In this document: positions 20,346-30,853 of the stretch, piece by piece
How positions within the stretch are numbered: position 1 is the stretch's first letter
How the letters are laid out: the number at the start of each line of letters is the position of its first letter
NCBI GenBank assembly: GCA_944383705.1
Contig: CALWQR010000004.1
Coordinates: 1 to 59,706, forward strand
Reading direction: 5' to 3'
Length of the DNA stretch: 59,706 nucleotides
From: an uncultured Clostridia bacterium
GTDB lineage: Bacteria; Bacillota; Clostridia; Oscillospirales; CAG-272
Made by a program: the position numbers and the translations under genes
The notes under the pieces: model-generated
What the model was told of the DNA's origin: nothing
Databases searched by the model: none
What the model saw: only the letters and a program-made list of their open reading frames with translations

Positions 20346-20686
20346 CAGCGGTAATAGACGTAGAAGACAATGATGGTGCGCTCCCGGCCGCCGTGCTCGA
20401 TATCGGGCGCGGTGAGCACCACGCCGTCCTTGGAGAGCAGCTCCCAGGCCTGCAGACGGTCCACCTCGCAGCGGAAGACCACCTCGGAGGAGGCGAATAC
20501 AATGAACTCCCCGTTGCGGATGTCAATGCTGCCGTCCCGGCCGATGACCTCCTCCACCCCGTTGATTTTCTCGGTGACGTACCGGATGCGGTGCCCCGCA
20601 ATCTGCCGGGCCATCTCCCGGCGGTAGCTCCGGCTATTCGGATTTTTGTTCCGCCGGAACAGGCGGGCAAAGAACGAGCTGGACAC
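20345..20686 (-). CDS. Conserved hypothetical protein
   Basis: A roughly 113-residue soluble protein with a basic, Arg-rich N-terminus followed by a small beta-rich domain (EEVIGRDGSIDIRNGEFIVF...). I do not recognise the family. Start choice: a perfect AGGAGG ends 2 nt before an ATG at 20692 but 8 nt before the in-frame GTG at 20686, so the GTG is preferred. The upstream methyltransferase frame, if read through its amber codon, would overlap this gene by about 50 bp, so the two were probably co-translated. Confidence 0.7.
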   Translation of the reverse strand: MSSSFFARLFRRNKNPNSRSYRREMARQIAGHRIRYVTEKINGVEEVIGRDGSIDIRNGEFIVFASSEVVFRCEVDRLQAWELLSKDGVVLTAPDIEHGGRERTIIVFYVYYR

Positions 20687-21857
20687 TGCCATTACCTCCT
20701 GTCAGAAAATCTCTTGCGGCCTGGTATTCGGCCCGGGCGCGCCGGGCGGCGGGGGAATTCCGGTCGGCGTCCGGACGGCGCAGCCCCCGCAGCATGATGT
20801 TCTTGGGCGTCTGCTCCGGGTCAATCAGCTCCAGCGCGCAGACCGCGTAGCCCTCGGACTCCAGATATTTCAGGCGCAGCGCGTCGGTGGCGGCGTCGCA
20901 CAGCTTCTACCGCAGCATCGAGTGCTCGGCGACAAAGGCCAGCGGCGGACAGCACAGGCCGTGGTTCAGCTCATGGTGGCAGCAGGGGGTGGAGAGGATG
21001 ACCTCGGCGCCCCAGTCCACCGCGCGGCGCAGCACCAGGTCGGTGGCCGTGTCGCAGGCGTGCAGCGACAGCACCAGGTGCACGTGCCCGCCGGCGTCAT
21101 AGGCCGCAACGTCTCCGCATATAAACTCCAGACCGTCAAAGCCCAACGCGCCGGCCGCCGCGGCGCAGCGCGCGATGACGTCGGGTTTGCGGTCCACGCC
21201 GGTCATGCGCACCTGCCGCCCCAGGATGTTGGCAAAATAGTGGTAGGCGGCAAACGAGAGGTAGCTTTTGCCGCAGCACAGGTCGCAGATGCGCAGGGCG
21301 CCGGTGGCGGGCAGCGCGGGCAGGCAATCGCGGATGAGCTCCAGAAAGCGGTTGATCTGCCGGAATTTGGCCTGCTTTTTGTCCCTGACGCGGCCGGTTT
21401 CGTCGCTGACGTCCAGCAGCCGCAAAAAGGGCTCGGCGCCGCTCAGGATGCGGTTTTTGCGGTGGTCGTTGCCCTCGGGCTCGCACGCACAGGCCGCGTC
21501 GGCCCCCAGCAGCGCCTGCCGCAGCCGGCTCCCACCCAGCAGGGTTGCCTTGCCGGACCGCTCCGCGCGGCGCAGCTCGCAGTCGCCGGCCGCGGTCAGC
21601 AGATTGATCTGCCCGTGGGAGGTCAGCAGCTCCTCCAGCCGGGGGCTGGGCCCGGGCGGCAGGTTTTCGTGCAGCGCCTTGCCGTCGGTCAGAAAGCGCT
21701 CGGCCTGAAGCCGCTCGGCCTGCCCGACGCGCCGCAGGGTCAGCACGGTTTTCTTCTCTCCTGCCTGCCGGGGCTTGGAGAGCACCGCCCGGGTCAGCAT
21801 ATGCCGCCGGGCCGCCAGCAACAGCAGCTCCTGCAGCGCCGCGTCGGCGGGGGTCAC
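20634..21857 (-). pseudogene. SAM-dependent methyltransferase interrupted by an in-frame amber codon
   Basis: A Methyltransf_32-like protein: Rossmann motif I is CDLCCGKSYLSF (about residue 191), with SLHACDTATD and STPCCHHEL in the catalytic region. Translation from a GTG (AGGAGG upstream, 4-bp overlap with plsY) runs 316 codons to TAG at 20909-20907. Beyond it the same frame continues without a shift for about 90 codons, reading KLCDAATDALRLKYLESEGY and ending with TAG at 20634. The continuation looks like the natural C-terminus, so a single C-to-T change (CAG to TAG) is the simplest explanation. A truncated 316-residue product, or a base error, are the alternatives. Confidence 0.7.
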
Positions 21858-22705
21858 CGGTCCTCCTCCTGGCTGCGGCGGCCTTTTTTCTTCCGGTCGG
21901 AGCCGTCGGACCCGCCGGGCGCGGCGTCGTCCCCGGCGATTTTTTTCTTTTCGGTTCTGGAGAAGCTGATCTGGGATTCGGTGCGGTTGGAGATGCGCTT
22001 GAGGTTATCCTTGTGCCGGTAAACCACAAAGCAGGCCGTCAGCACGGCCATGGCCACGCAGAGCCCGGCGTTCGGGCCCGAGAGCGAGCGCAGCAGCACC
22101 GGGTAGAGCAGCGCGCAGATGACCGAGGCCATGGAGACATACCGGGTGCCCACCAGCACCAGCACAAAGGCGGCCAGCAGAATGAGAAAGGCAAAGGGCA
22201 CAAATGGCACCAGCCAGTTGTTGGTGAAGATACTGGTAATCAGCGCCACAACGGTCAGGCAGGCCACGCCCTTGCCGCCCCGGAATTTTTCAAAGACCGG
22301 GAACATATGCCCGAACACCACAAAGAAGCCGGCCAGCCCCAGGCCGTTCATTTCCCATATCAGCAGGCCCGCAAAGCAGGCCAGCGCCGCCTTGGCCAGG
22401 TCCAGCAGAAAGGTGGCCAGCGCCGCCTTTTTGCCGTAGGTGCGCAGCATGTTGGTGGTGCCGGCGTTGCCGCTGCCGTATTCCCGGATATCCTCGTGGT
22501 ACACCAGCCGGGAGATGAGAATGGCGGGGTTGACGCTGCCCAGCAGATAGGGAATGACAATGCAGGCAAGCACCCCCAGTACATAAACGGTATAATAGAG
22601 GGGACTGCCGGCCTGCAGGCCGAAGTGAACGACCGACCAGTCCACCAGATTGAAGAGAACGGTTTTTGCGGCCGGCTCGGCCGCCGCTGCCTGTGCAAAA
22701 AGCAT
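21854..22705 (-). CDS. plsY: Glycerol-3-phosphate acyltransferase PlsY
   Basis: Transfers an acyl group from acyl phosphate to glycerol-3-phosphate, the first step of membrane phospholipid synthesis. It is an integral membrane protein with the PlsY signatures GSVNPAIL, YGSGNAGTTNMLRTYG and FRGGKGVA. At 283 residues it is longer than the usual about 200: an N-terminal extension of about 45 residues and a charged C-terminal tail of about 60 residues (Lys/Arg/Ser rich) are present. AAAGGA lies upstream of the ATG. Its stop overlaps the methyltransferase GTG by 4 bp. Confidence 0.95.
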   Translation of the reverse strand: MLFAQAAAAEPAAKTVLFNLVDWSVVHFGLQAGSPLYYTVYVLGVLACIVIPYLLGSVNPAILISRLVYHEDIREYGSGNAGTTNMLRTYGKKAALATFLLDLAKAALACFAGLLIWEMNGLGLAGFFVVFGHMFPVFEKFRGGKGVACLTVVALITSIFTNNWLVPFVPFAFLILLAAFVLVLVGTRYVSMASVICALLYPVLLRSLSGPNAGLCVAMAVLTACFVVYRHKDNLKRISNRTESQISFSRTEKKKIAGDDAAPGGSDGSDRKKKGRRSQEEDR

Positions 22706-22756
22706 GAGTGAATTGTCCTTTCCGAAAAAATCGATGCCCGCTTGCCGCGCGGCGCC

Positions 22757-23833
22757 TTACAGCTCGATCAGCTCCTTGGGGCTCTTTGTGAAGTTGAAGA
22801 CGCTGCCGTCCGGCCGGATGGCCACCATATCCTCAATGCGGCAGCCGTATCTGCCCTCCAGGTAGATGCCGGGCTCAAACGTGACCACATTGCCCCGCCG
22901 CAGCACCTCCTCGGGAGCGGCGCGGGAGGAGAGCCGGGGATTTTCGTGGATGAACAGCCCCACGCCGTGCCCCAGCGAATGTCCGAAGGTCCCGGCGTAG
23001 CCCGCTCCGTCGATGATGTCGCGCGCGATGCGGTCCAGCCCCGCGCAGGAGGCGCCCTCGGCGGCTGCGTCCAGCGCGGCACGCTGGGCGCGCAGCACGG
23101 TTTCGTACAGCCGCTTCATTTCTTCGTCGGCCCGGCCGATGACCACGGTGCGGGTCATGTCGGCGCAGTAGCCGTTTACCCGGGCTCCGAAATCCATTGT
23201 GAAAAAGCCCTTTTCCAGCCGGCAATGCCGCGGCACCCCGTGCGGGCGGGAGGAATTGCTGCCCGAGACCGCAACCGTGTCAAAGGCCACCCCGTCGGCG
23301 CCGTTGCTGCGCATGAAGAACTCCAGTTCCAGCGCCACCTCGGCCTCGGTTCTCTCGGGCCGGATGAAGTTGAGAATGTGGGCAAAGGCCGCGTCGGTCA
23401 GGGCCTGGGCCCGGGCCATGAGCTCCAGCTCCTGCTCGGTTTTGGTCTCGCGCTGGCGCTCCAGCAGCCGGGAGGCGCCGCCCTCCAGCACAAGGCCGGG
23501 CAGCTGCTCCTGCCAGCTCCGGTAATCGCCCAGGGGCAGCACGGCCTCCTCAACGGCCACCCGGCGGCAGCCGCCGTCATGCAGCAGCTCGCGCACGCAG
23601 GCAAGCATGCCGTGCGCGGGCAGCAGCACCTCCATCCCCGGGGCGCACTGGGCGCGCGCGGCCTCGGCATAGCGGAAATCGGTCAGCAGATAGGCCGCGG
23701 CGGCGGTGACCACCACCAGCCCGTCGTCAAAATCAAAATCCGAGAGATAGCGCTGGCTGAGCTTGCCCGAGAGAACGGCGGCGTCAAAGCCCGCCGCGCC
23801 CAGCGAAGCGCGGAATGCGGAAAGATGGGACAT
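22757..23833 (-). CDS. M24 aminopeptidase (Xaa-Pro aminopeptidase family)
   Basis: A 358-residue cytosolic metallopeptidase that removes N-terminal residues preceding proline. It has a creatinase-type N-terminal domain (about 1-125) and a pita-bread catalytic domain with the metal ligands in [17 protein letters not shown] (two Asp), [10 protein letters not shown] (His), FEPGIY (Glu) and IEDM (Glu). The ATG is preceded by GAAAGGAGT; the frame extends 26 codons further, but without a ribosome binding site. It is divergent from spoIIGA. Confidence 0.93.
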   Translation of the reverse strand: MSHLSAFRASLGAAGFDAAVLSGKLSQRYLSDFDFDDGLVVVTAAAAYLLTDFRYAEAARAQCAPGMEVLLPAHGMLACVRELLHDGGCRRVAVEEAVLPLGDYRSWQEQLPGLVLEGGASRLLERQRETKTEQELELMARAQALTDAAFAHILNFIRPERTEAEVALELEFFMRSNGADGVAFDTVAVSGSNSSRPHGVPRHCRLEKGFFTMDFGARVNGYCADMTRTVVIGRADEEMKRLYETVLRAQRAALDAAAEGASCAGLDRIARDIIDGAGYAGTFGHSLGHGVGLFIHENPRLSSRAAPEEVLRRGNVVTFEPGIYLEGRYGCRIEDMVAIRPDGSVFNFTKSPKELIEL

Positions 23834-23909
23834 GGGAATCGTACTCCTTTCGGTTCTGTCCCGCGGACCGATTGCCGGAAAAACCCGCGCGGCCGGGGAC
23901 GCTGTATTC

Positions 23910-23938
23910 ATGATAGCACATTTTTGCGGAAAAGTAAA
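23910..23938 (-). promoter_or_regulatory. Weak promoter for the M24 peptidase gene
   Basis: Minus strand TTTACT (23938-23933), 17-bp spacer, TATCAT (23915-23910). Off-consensus but well spaced. Confidence 0.5.
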
Positions 23939-23974
23939 GGCATCGCGGAAAAATTTTTTTCGTGCGGCCCTGTT

Positions 23975-24007
23975 TTGACAAAATTATCCAGCCGGATGAG
24001 GTATAAT
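23975..24007 (+). promoter_or_regulatory. spoIIG-type promoter with 21-bp spacer and 0A-like box
   Basis: TTGACA (23975-23980) and TATAAT (24002-24007) are perfect hexamers but 21 bp apart; every other promoter read here has 16-18. In Bacillus subtilis the spoIIG promoter has the same peculiarity (22 bp) and needs phosphorylated Spo0A. The complement of the -35 region reads TTTGTCAAA, matching the Spo0A box TTTGTCRAA. Spo0A control is inference. Confidence 0.7.
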
Positions 24008-24036
24008 ATAGGCAACGGCGCAAGGGGGTGACGGGT

Positions 24037-24882
24037 TTGGGGAACGAAGTGTACGCCGATCTGTATTTTCTGGTGAACGCCAGCATGGATCTGCTCTGCC
24101 TGCTGATTACCTCCACGCTGCTGCACCGGCGCACCCGGCGCTGGCGCGCGCTGCTGGGCGCCGCGCTGGGCGGCGTATACGCAGTGGCGGCGCTGGTGCT
24201 GGAGATGGGCGGCGCGTGGGGGCTGCTGTGCGATGCGGCGGCCGCGCTGATGATTTGCGGCGCGGTATTTGCGGGGCGGGGGAGCCGGCCTTCCGCCCTG
24301 CTGCAGGCGGCCGCGGTGTTTGCGCTGACCTCGGTGCTGATGGGGGGCGTGATGACCGCGCTGTTTGCCTGGCTCAACCGGCTGCAGCTGCCCCTGGAGA
24401 GCCTGCAGGGGGACGGCCTTTCGGTGTGGATGTTTGCGCTGCTGGCGGCGGTTTCGGGCGTTCTGACCCTGCGGGGCGGGCGCTTCCTTGGGCGGTCGCG
24501 GCGGACGCGCAGCGTCACGCTGCTGGTTACGCTGTTCGGCAAAACCGTATCGCTGCGCGCCATGGTGGACTCGGGCAACCTGCTGCGGGACCCGGTCAGC
24601 GGGCGGAGCGTGATTGTGGTGGAGCGGGAAAAGCTGCGCCCGGTGCTGCCGCCGGCCTTTTTCCGGGAGGGCAGGCGGTGGATCCCGGATCACGACACCG
24701 CCCGCCGCGTGCGGCTGATTCCGGCGCAGACCGCAACCGGCCCCGGAATGCTGACCGCTTTTTTGCCCGAGGCGCTGACGGTGACCGACCGCCATGGCAG
24801 TCTGCCCTCGGATTACCTGCTTGCCCCGGTGGAGCTGGGCGGGCGGGCACAGGGCTTTGACGCACTGATTCCGGCCGACTGA
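24037..24882 (+). CDS. spoIIGA: Sporulation sigma-E factor processing peptidase SpoIIGA
   Basis: A membrane aspartic protease that cleaves the pro-sequence of sigma E in the mother cell after a SpoIIR signal from the forespore. About 281 residues. It starts with the typical [13 protein letters not shown] strand, has five TM segments in the first half, and a cytosolic protease domain with the DSGN motif (Asp178 catalytic) and a ValIleVal strand. The start is taken as TTG at 24037, placed 6-7 nt after GGGGGTGA; the GTG at 24028 lies inside that site. It is followed by sigE after 64 bp. Confidence 0.9.
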   Translation: MGNEVYADLYFLVNASMDLLCLLITSTLLHRRTRRWRALLGAALGGVYAVAALVLEMGGAWGLLCDAAAALMICGAVFAGRGSRPSALLQAAAVFALTSVLMGGVMTALFAWLNRLQLPLESLQGDGLSVWMFALLAAVSGVLTLRGGRFLGRSRRTRSVTLLVTLFGKTVSLRAMVDSGNLLRDPVSGRSVIVVEREKLRPVLPPAFFREGRRWIPDHDTARRVRLIPAQTATGPGMLTAFLPEALTVTDRHGSLPSDYLLAPVELGGRAQGFDALIPAD

Positions 24883-24946
24883 TCCGGCCGCGCGGCAGGG
24901 GCAGGCCCGGCCGCGGAATTTACATTACATAGGGGAGATGGTAGGA

Positions 24947-25654
24947 ATGAATGGGTTTATGCAGTTGTGGGAGCACATCCGGCAGTGGCTCTGCGGCGGG
25001 GCGTGCCGGAGCGGGGATTTTTACATCAACGGGCCGGAGGTGCTGCCGGCGCCGCTGGACCACGAGACCGAGGCCGGCTGGATTGCCCGCATCGACGAGG
25101 AGGAGGCGCGCAACGTTCTGGTGGAGCACAACCTGCGGTTGGTGGTGTACATTGCCAAGCGGTTTGAGAACACCGGCACCGGCATTGAGGATCTGATTTC
25201 CATCGGTACGCTGGGGCTGATCAAGGCCATCAACACCTTCCGGTCGGATAAAAGCATCAAGCTGGCCACATATGCCTCCCGCTGCATCGAAAACGAAATT
25301 CTCATGTATATCCGCAAGCGCAGCGGGCAGCGCTGCGAGGTCTCGATGGATGAGCCGCTGAATGTGGACTGGGACGGCAACGAGCTGCTGCTCTCGGATG
25401 TGCTGGGCAGCGAGGAGGACAGCGTTGCCTACGAGCTGGAGCAGCGCGAGGAGCGGGAGGCCGTGCGCGCGGCCGTAGCCGAGCTGGAGCCGCGCGAGCG
25501 GGAACTGATTGAGCTGCGCTACGGCCTGGGCGGCGGGGAGGAGCTGACCCAGAAGGAGGTGGCCGACCGGATGGGCATTTCGCAGTCCTACATCTCCCGT
25601 CTGGAAAAACGCATCCTCTCCCGCTTGCGGGAGAGGATTGCAGGGCGGATCTGA
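24947..25654 (+). CDS. sigE: Sporulation RNA polymerase sigma factor sigma E (pro-form)
   Basis: The early mother-cell sigma factor of endospore formation. 235 residues: an amphipathic pro-sequence (about 1-27, cut by SpoIIGA), region 2 with [15 protein letters not shown] and [18 protein letters not shown] (core binding and -10 recognition), region 3, and region 4.2 with a helix-turn-helix ([23 protein letters not shown]). The ATG at 24947 is 9 nt after AGGGGAG; the earlier ATG at 24938 abuts that site. sigG, which usually follows sigE, is absent; pcrA converges here instead. Confidence 0.96.
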   Translation: MNGFMQLWEHIRQWLCGGACRSGDFYINGPEVLPAPLDHETEAGWIARIDEEEARNVLVEHNLRLVVYIAKRFENTGTGIEDLISIGTLGLIKAINTFRSDKSIKLATYASRCIENEILMYIRKRSGQRCEVSMDEPLNVDWDGNELLLSDVLGSEEDSVAYELEQREEREAVRAAVAELEPRERELIELRYGLGGGEELTQKEVADRMGISQSYISRLEKRILSRLRERIAGRI

Positions 25655-25685
25655 GCCCGCTGGCTGTTTTCCCGGCCGGCCTGCT

Positions 25686-28097
25686 TCAGGCGCGGCGGAG
25701 CCTGGCGTAGGAGGCCATCAGCTTTTTGGTGCCTGCCGTGTCGAACATGACCTCATACAGGGTGTCCGATCCCATCCGGCGTACCGACAGGACCTCCCCT
25801 TCGCCAAACACCGGGTGCCGCACCCGGTCGCCCGGCTCAAACTGCTCCCGCGGGGCGGCCGGCCGCTTTGCAGCCGGCTTTTCCGCGGACGGGGCGCCGT
25901 GCTCCGAGAAGTAGACCCGGGGCTGCTCGGGCGCGGGCGCCGCCCCGCGGCTGCCGTACAGCCCCCGCCCGGCGCTCCCGCCGGAGCGGGGGCGGCTCTG
26001 CTCCAGCAGCGCGTCGGGAATTTCCGAGACAAAGCGCGAGAGGGGATTGTAGCCTGTGCGGCCGTAGAGCAGCCGCTGCGCGGTGTGCAGGATGTAGAGC
26101 TCGCGTTTGGCGCGGGTGAGGGCCACATAGCACAGCCGCCGCTCCTCCTCCATCTCGGCCTGTCCCGCATCGATGGTCTGCATTCCCGGGAAGAGCCCGT
26201 CCTCCATGCCCGGCAGAAAGACCGCCGGGAATTCCAGGCCCTTGGCCGCGTGCATGGTCATCATCACCACCGCGTCGGCGTCCTCGTCATAGCGGTCCAC
26301 CTCGGCCACCAGCGCGGTTTCCTCCAGAAAGCCGGCCAGCGTGGGCTGCTCCGCGTGCTTCATGTAGTCGATGATCTGGGATTTGAACTCCTCCAGGTTA
26401 TCCAGCCGTTCGGCCTCGCTCTCGCCGGCTTCGGTCAGCATCCGCCGGTAGCCCGAGCGGTCCAGCACCGCGTCAAAGAAGACGTCCAGCGGCAGCCGCC
26501 CGAGGTCCTCGGTCAGGGTGTGAATCAGGGCCGCGAAATCCTCCAGCATCGGCCGGGCGTTGCGCAGCGCGACAAAGTCGGCCGCCCGCTCGATGACCCC
26601 GAACATCGAGCAGTCCTGCTCCTGTGCAATCTGCGCCACGGCCTCCAGCGTCCGGGGGCCGATTTTGCGCCGCGGCTCGTTGATGACGCGCAGCAGGCGC
26701 AGGTTGTCGTCATGGTTGGCAATCAGCTGGAGATAGGCCGCCGCGTCGCGGATTTCCTTGCGGTCGTTGAAGCGCAGGCCGCCCAGCATCCGGTAGGGAA
26801 CCGCCGCGCGCGCAAAGGCCTGCTCCAGCGACTGCGACTGCGCGTTGACCCGGTACAGCACCGCAAAATCGCGGTAGCGGGCCTCCCCACGCGCCACCTT
26901 GCGCTGGATGACGTCCACAATCCGCCGCCCCTCGTCGTTCTGGTCGGCGCAGGAAATCAGGTGAATCGGCGCGCCCGCACCGGCGGCGGTCCACAGCGTT
27001 TTGCCCATGCGTCCGGCGTTCTGGCGGATGACGGCGTTGGCGGCGTCCAGGATGTTCTGGGTGGAGCGGTAGTTTTGCTCAAGCCGCACCACGGTCGCGC
27101 CGGGGTAGGCCTTGTCGAAGGAGAGGATGTTCTCGATGGTCGCCCCCCGGAAGCGGTAAATGCTCTGGTCGTCGTCCCCCACCACCATCAGGTTCCGGCT
27201 GCCGCCCGAGAGCAGGCGGGTCAGCGCAAACTGCGCGGGGTTGGTGTCCTGATACTCGTCTACGCAGACGTAGCGGAAGCGCCGCTGGTACTCCTCTGCC
27301 ACCGAGGGCTCCCTTTGCAGCAGCAGCACGGTCTGCATAATCAGGTCGTCAAAATCCAGCGCGTTGGATTCGCGCAGCAGCTGCTGGTATGCGGTATACA
27401 CCCGCGCAATCTGCCCCAGGCGGTAGTCCCGGCCGGCCTCGGCCTCGTATTCCTCGGGCGTCAGCAGGCGGTCCTTGGCCCGGCTGACCGCGTTGGCAAC
27501 CGTCTTCAGGGGCAGCACCTTTTCGTCCACTCCGGCCCGCTTCATGGCCTCAGAAAAGGCCTTTTTGCTGTCGTCGGCGTCGTAAATCGAAAAGCCCGGG
27601 CGGTAGCCGCAGGCCTCGCCGTGCCGGCGCAGGATGCGCACGCAGACCGAGTGAAAGGTACCGGTCCATATTTCGTCGGCGTACCCCGGCTGCTCGGGAA
27701 ACATGCCGGCCAGCCGGGTTTTGATTTCGTTTGCCGCCTTGTTGGTAAAGGTGATGGCCAGCACCCGCCACGGCGGGCAGGGGTCGTCGGCAAACTCGTC
27801 CAGCAGCGGGAGCAGCTCCCCGGGGGAGAGACTGGCGGCCTGCTCCAGCCGGCTGACGGCCGCCTCGGTCAGCGGCTCGGGCAGCCGCTCGCTGTGGTAG
27901 GCGTTGCCGTAGCGGATGAGAAAGGCAATGCGGCGCACCAGCACCGTGGTTTTGCCGCTGCCCGCGCCGGCCAGCACCAGAAGCGGCCCGTTGACGTGGA
28001 ACACCGCCTCCTGCTGGCGGGGATTGAGCGACGAAAAGGCGCGCTCGAACAGCGCGGCCTTGGCCGCAAGATAGCGTTGGGGGAGTGTCTGTTGCAT
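25686..28097 (-). CDS. pcrA: ATP-dependent DNA helicase PcrA/UvrD
   Basis: A superfamily 1A 3'-5' helicase acting in nucleotide excision repair and in clearing RecA and RNA polymerase from DNA. 803 residues with all motifs: Walker A GAGSGKTT (about residue 48), TFTNKAA, VDEYQDTN, GDDDQSIYRFRGA, QNYRSTQNIL, MTMHAAKGLEF and VALTRAKREL. The C-terminal about 90 residues form the linker and Tudor-like domain (GDRVRHPVFGEGEVLSV) that binds RNA polymerase. The ATG with GAGGT upstream is chosen; the frame extends about 70 codons further without support. It converges with sigE, 31 bp away. Confidence 0.95.
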   Translation of the reverse strand: MQQTLPQRYLAAKAALFERAFSSLNPRQQEAVFHVNGPLLVLAGAGSGKTTVLVRRIAFLIRYGNAYHSERLPEPLTEAAVSRLEQAASLSPGELLPLLDEFADDPCPPWRVLAITFTNKAANEIKTRLAGMFPEQPGYADEIWTGTFHSVCVRILRRHGEACGYRPGFSIYDADDSKKAFSEAMKRAGVDEKVLPLKTVANAVSRAKDRLLTPEEYEAEAGRDYRLGQIARVYTAYQQLLRESNALDFDDLIMQTVLLLQREPSVAEEYQRRFRYVCVDEYQDTNPAQFALTRLLSGGSRNLMVVGDDDQSIYRFRGATIENILSFDKAYPGATVVRLEQNYRSTQNILDAANAVIRQNAGRMGKTLWTAAGAGAPIHLISCADQNDEGRRIVDVIQRKVARGEARYRDFAVLYRVNAQSQSLEQAFARAAVPYRMLGGLRFNDRKEIRDAAAYLQLIANHDDNLRLLRVINEPRRKIGPRTLEAVAQIAQEQDCSMFGVIERAADFVALRNARPMLEDFAALIHTLTEDLGRLPLDVFFDAVLDRSGYRRMLTEAGESEAERLDNLEEFKSQIIDYMKHAEQPTLAGFLEETALVAEVDRYDEDADAVVMMTMHAAKGLEFPAVFLPGMEDGLFPGMQTIDAGQAEMEEERRLCYVALTRAKRELYILHTAQRLLYGRTGYNPLSRFVSEIPDALLEQSRPRSGGSAGRGLYGSRGAAPAPEQPRVYFSEHGAPSAEKPAAKRPAAPREQFEPGDRVRHPVFGEGEVLSVRRMGSDTLYEVMFDTAGTKKLMASYARLRRA

Positions 28098-28150
28098 AGA
28101 TACCTCGTAAGAACAGGGTGTGTTTTTATGAAAGGTCTTGGACGCCGGCA

Positions 28151-28175
28151 TCAGACCCTGGGCGCCGCCCAAACC
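28151..28175 (-). repeat. Copy of a dispersed intergenic repeat
   Basis: On the minus strand these 25 bases match 30804-30828 at 23 positions. The 226-bp gap 28098-28323 also contains a decayed hairpin (AAGGGGC at 28264 with GCCCCTTT near 28318 and an inner GGGAA/TTCCC stem). No promoter or gene is visible in it. Confidence 0.6.
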
Positions 28176-28323
28176 AACCTTCCAAAAACCTGAAAAAAGG
28201 CATGGCGCAAAGCCGCAGCGCCGGCAGTACCCGGACGATGGTCTTTGTTTGATAAAAGCTTTTGAAAGGGGCGCGGGAAGGACTCTTCGGGGAACGCTTT
28301 TCCCGGGCAAACCTGCGGCCCCT

Positions 28324-29187
28324 TTACAGCCGCGCCGCCGCCTCCCACGCGCGCTTCATATAGAGCGCGTCCTCGGCCTGGGTGCCTGCCGATTCGCAGA
28401 TGATGCGGGGGCAGACCCCCTCGCGCACAATGGCCTCCGCCAGCGGCTCGAACACCGGGCCGAAGGTGTCGTCGGCAAAGGTCAGGTGTTTCTTTTCCCC
28501 GGCTTTTGTGTACTCAATTTTGGAGAAATGGCAGTGCAGGTGCCGCGCGTGCGCGTCGCCCAGCGTGCTGCCGATGCGGTCGAATATCCGGCGGTAGCTG
28601 TCGGCGTCCGGAAACGCACCGCCGATGCTGCGGGCGTTGAGATGCCCGAAATCCACAACCGGTGTGTAAATCGGGGAGACGCGGCACTGCTCAATGACCT
28701 CCTCGAGCGTGCCCAGCTGGTTGACCTTGCCCATCGTCTCAATCCCGAGCCGGGCGCAGGGCGCGTCTCCGACCGCCTCGGCCGTGCGGGAGAGCGTGTC
28801 GCAGGAGAGGCGCATGGCCTCCTCGCGCGTGAGCTTGCCCGCGCTGCCGCTGTGAATGACAATTGTGTCGGCGCCCAGCAGCCCGGCCGCCCAGAGCGAT
28901 TTCTGAATGTATGTGATGCTTTTGAGGCGCTTTTCCTCGTCGGCGCCCGAGAGCGAGATATAATACGGTGCGTGCAGCGAGAGCAGGATGCCGTGCAGCT
29001 TTGCCTGCTCCCCTATGGCGCGCAGGGAGGCCTCGCCGGCCGTCAGGCCGTTGCCGGCCTCATATTCAAAGGCGTCCAGCTGCTTTTCCTTCAGCCAGGC
29101 CGGCGCCTGCGCGGTGGTTTTGTTGCCCTCGGCGTAAAACCATTCGCCGTTTCCGCCGGGGCCGAAGGTTGGGGTGCCTGCGTTCAT
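28324..29187 (-). CDS. Endonuclease IV-like TIM-barrel (AP endonuclease family 2)
   Basis: A 287-residue enzyme of the endonuclease IV/xylose isomerase-like superfamily, predicted to nick DNA at abasic sites using a trinuclear zinc centre. The usual ligands are present in order: His in SLHAPYY, His in VIHSG, Glu in IETMGK, Asp and His in VVDFGHLNAR, His in HCHFS, His in KKHLTF and Glu in ICES. Close conservation with Nfo favours a nuclease over a sugar isomerase. AAGGAG precedes the ATG. It lies downstream of obg on the same strand with a 135-bp gap. Confidence 0.85.
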   Translation of the reverse strand: MNAGTPTFGPGGNGEWFYAEGNKTTAQAPAWLKEKQLDAFEYEAGNGLTAGEASLRAIGEQAKLHGILLSLHAPYYISLSGADEEKRLKSITYIQKSLWAAGLLGADTIVIHSGSAGKLTREEAMRLSCDTLSRTAEAVGDAPCARLGIETMGKVNQLGTLEEVIEQCRVSPIYTPVVDFGHLNARSIGGAFPDADSYRRIFDRIGSTLGDAHARHLHCHFSKIEYTKAGEKKHLTFADDTFGPVFEPLAEAIVREGVCPRIICESAGTQAEDALYMKRAWEAAARL

Positions 29188-29322
29188 GGAAATTCTCCTT
29201 GTCTGCTGAAATGAAGCGGATGCGGGCGGTTCTGTCAGGGGAGCCGCCTGCTTTGTGTGCCGGTGCCCGCCCGGGCGGTGTTGCCGGGCCGGCATCCGGT
29301 CATGCCGCGTGGGCGTTCGGGG

Positions 29323-30705
<1,383 letters not shown>

Positions 30706-30767
30706 TTACAGCCTGAGAGGGAACAAATGGCTTTACACGATACCCTTTTTTTGGTTTTTTGAAGATT

Positions 30768-30828
30768 CTGAAGAAACTTTTTTTCAAAAAAGTTTCTTCA
30801 GCGGGTTTGGGCAGCGCCCAAGGTCTGA
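30768..30828 (+). repeat. Palindrome plus dispersed intergenic repeat
   Basis: A 16-bp perfect palindrome (30768-30783 with 30786-30801, 2-nt spacer) joined to a 25-bp segment (30804-30828) that recurs inverted at 28151-28175. It sits in the 250-bp gap between the HAD gene and obg. It looks like a copy of a genomic intergenic repeat family; it may also stop minus-strand transcription. Confidence 0.65.
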
Positions 30829-30853
30829 AACCGCCCGAGGCTTTAAGCAGGCT

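Noticed and set aside
28098-28323. Possible small RNA in the pcrA upstream gap
   Set aside because: Hairpins are present but no promoter; better explained as decayed intergenic repeat copies.
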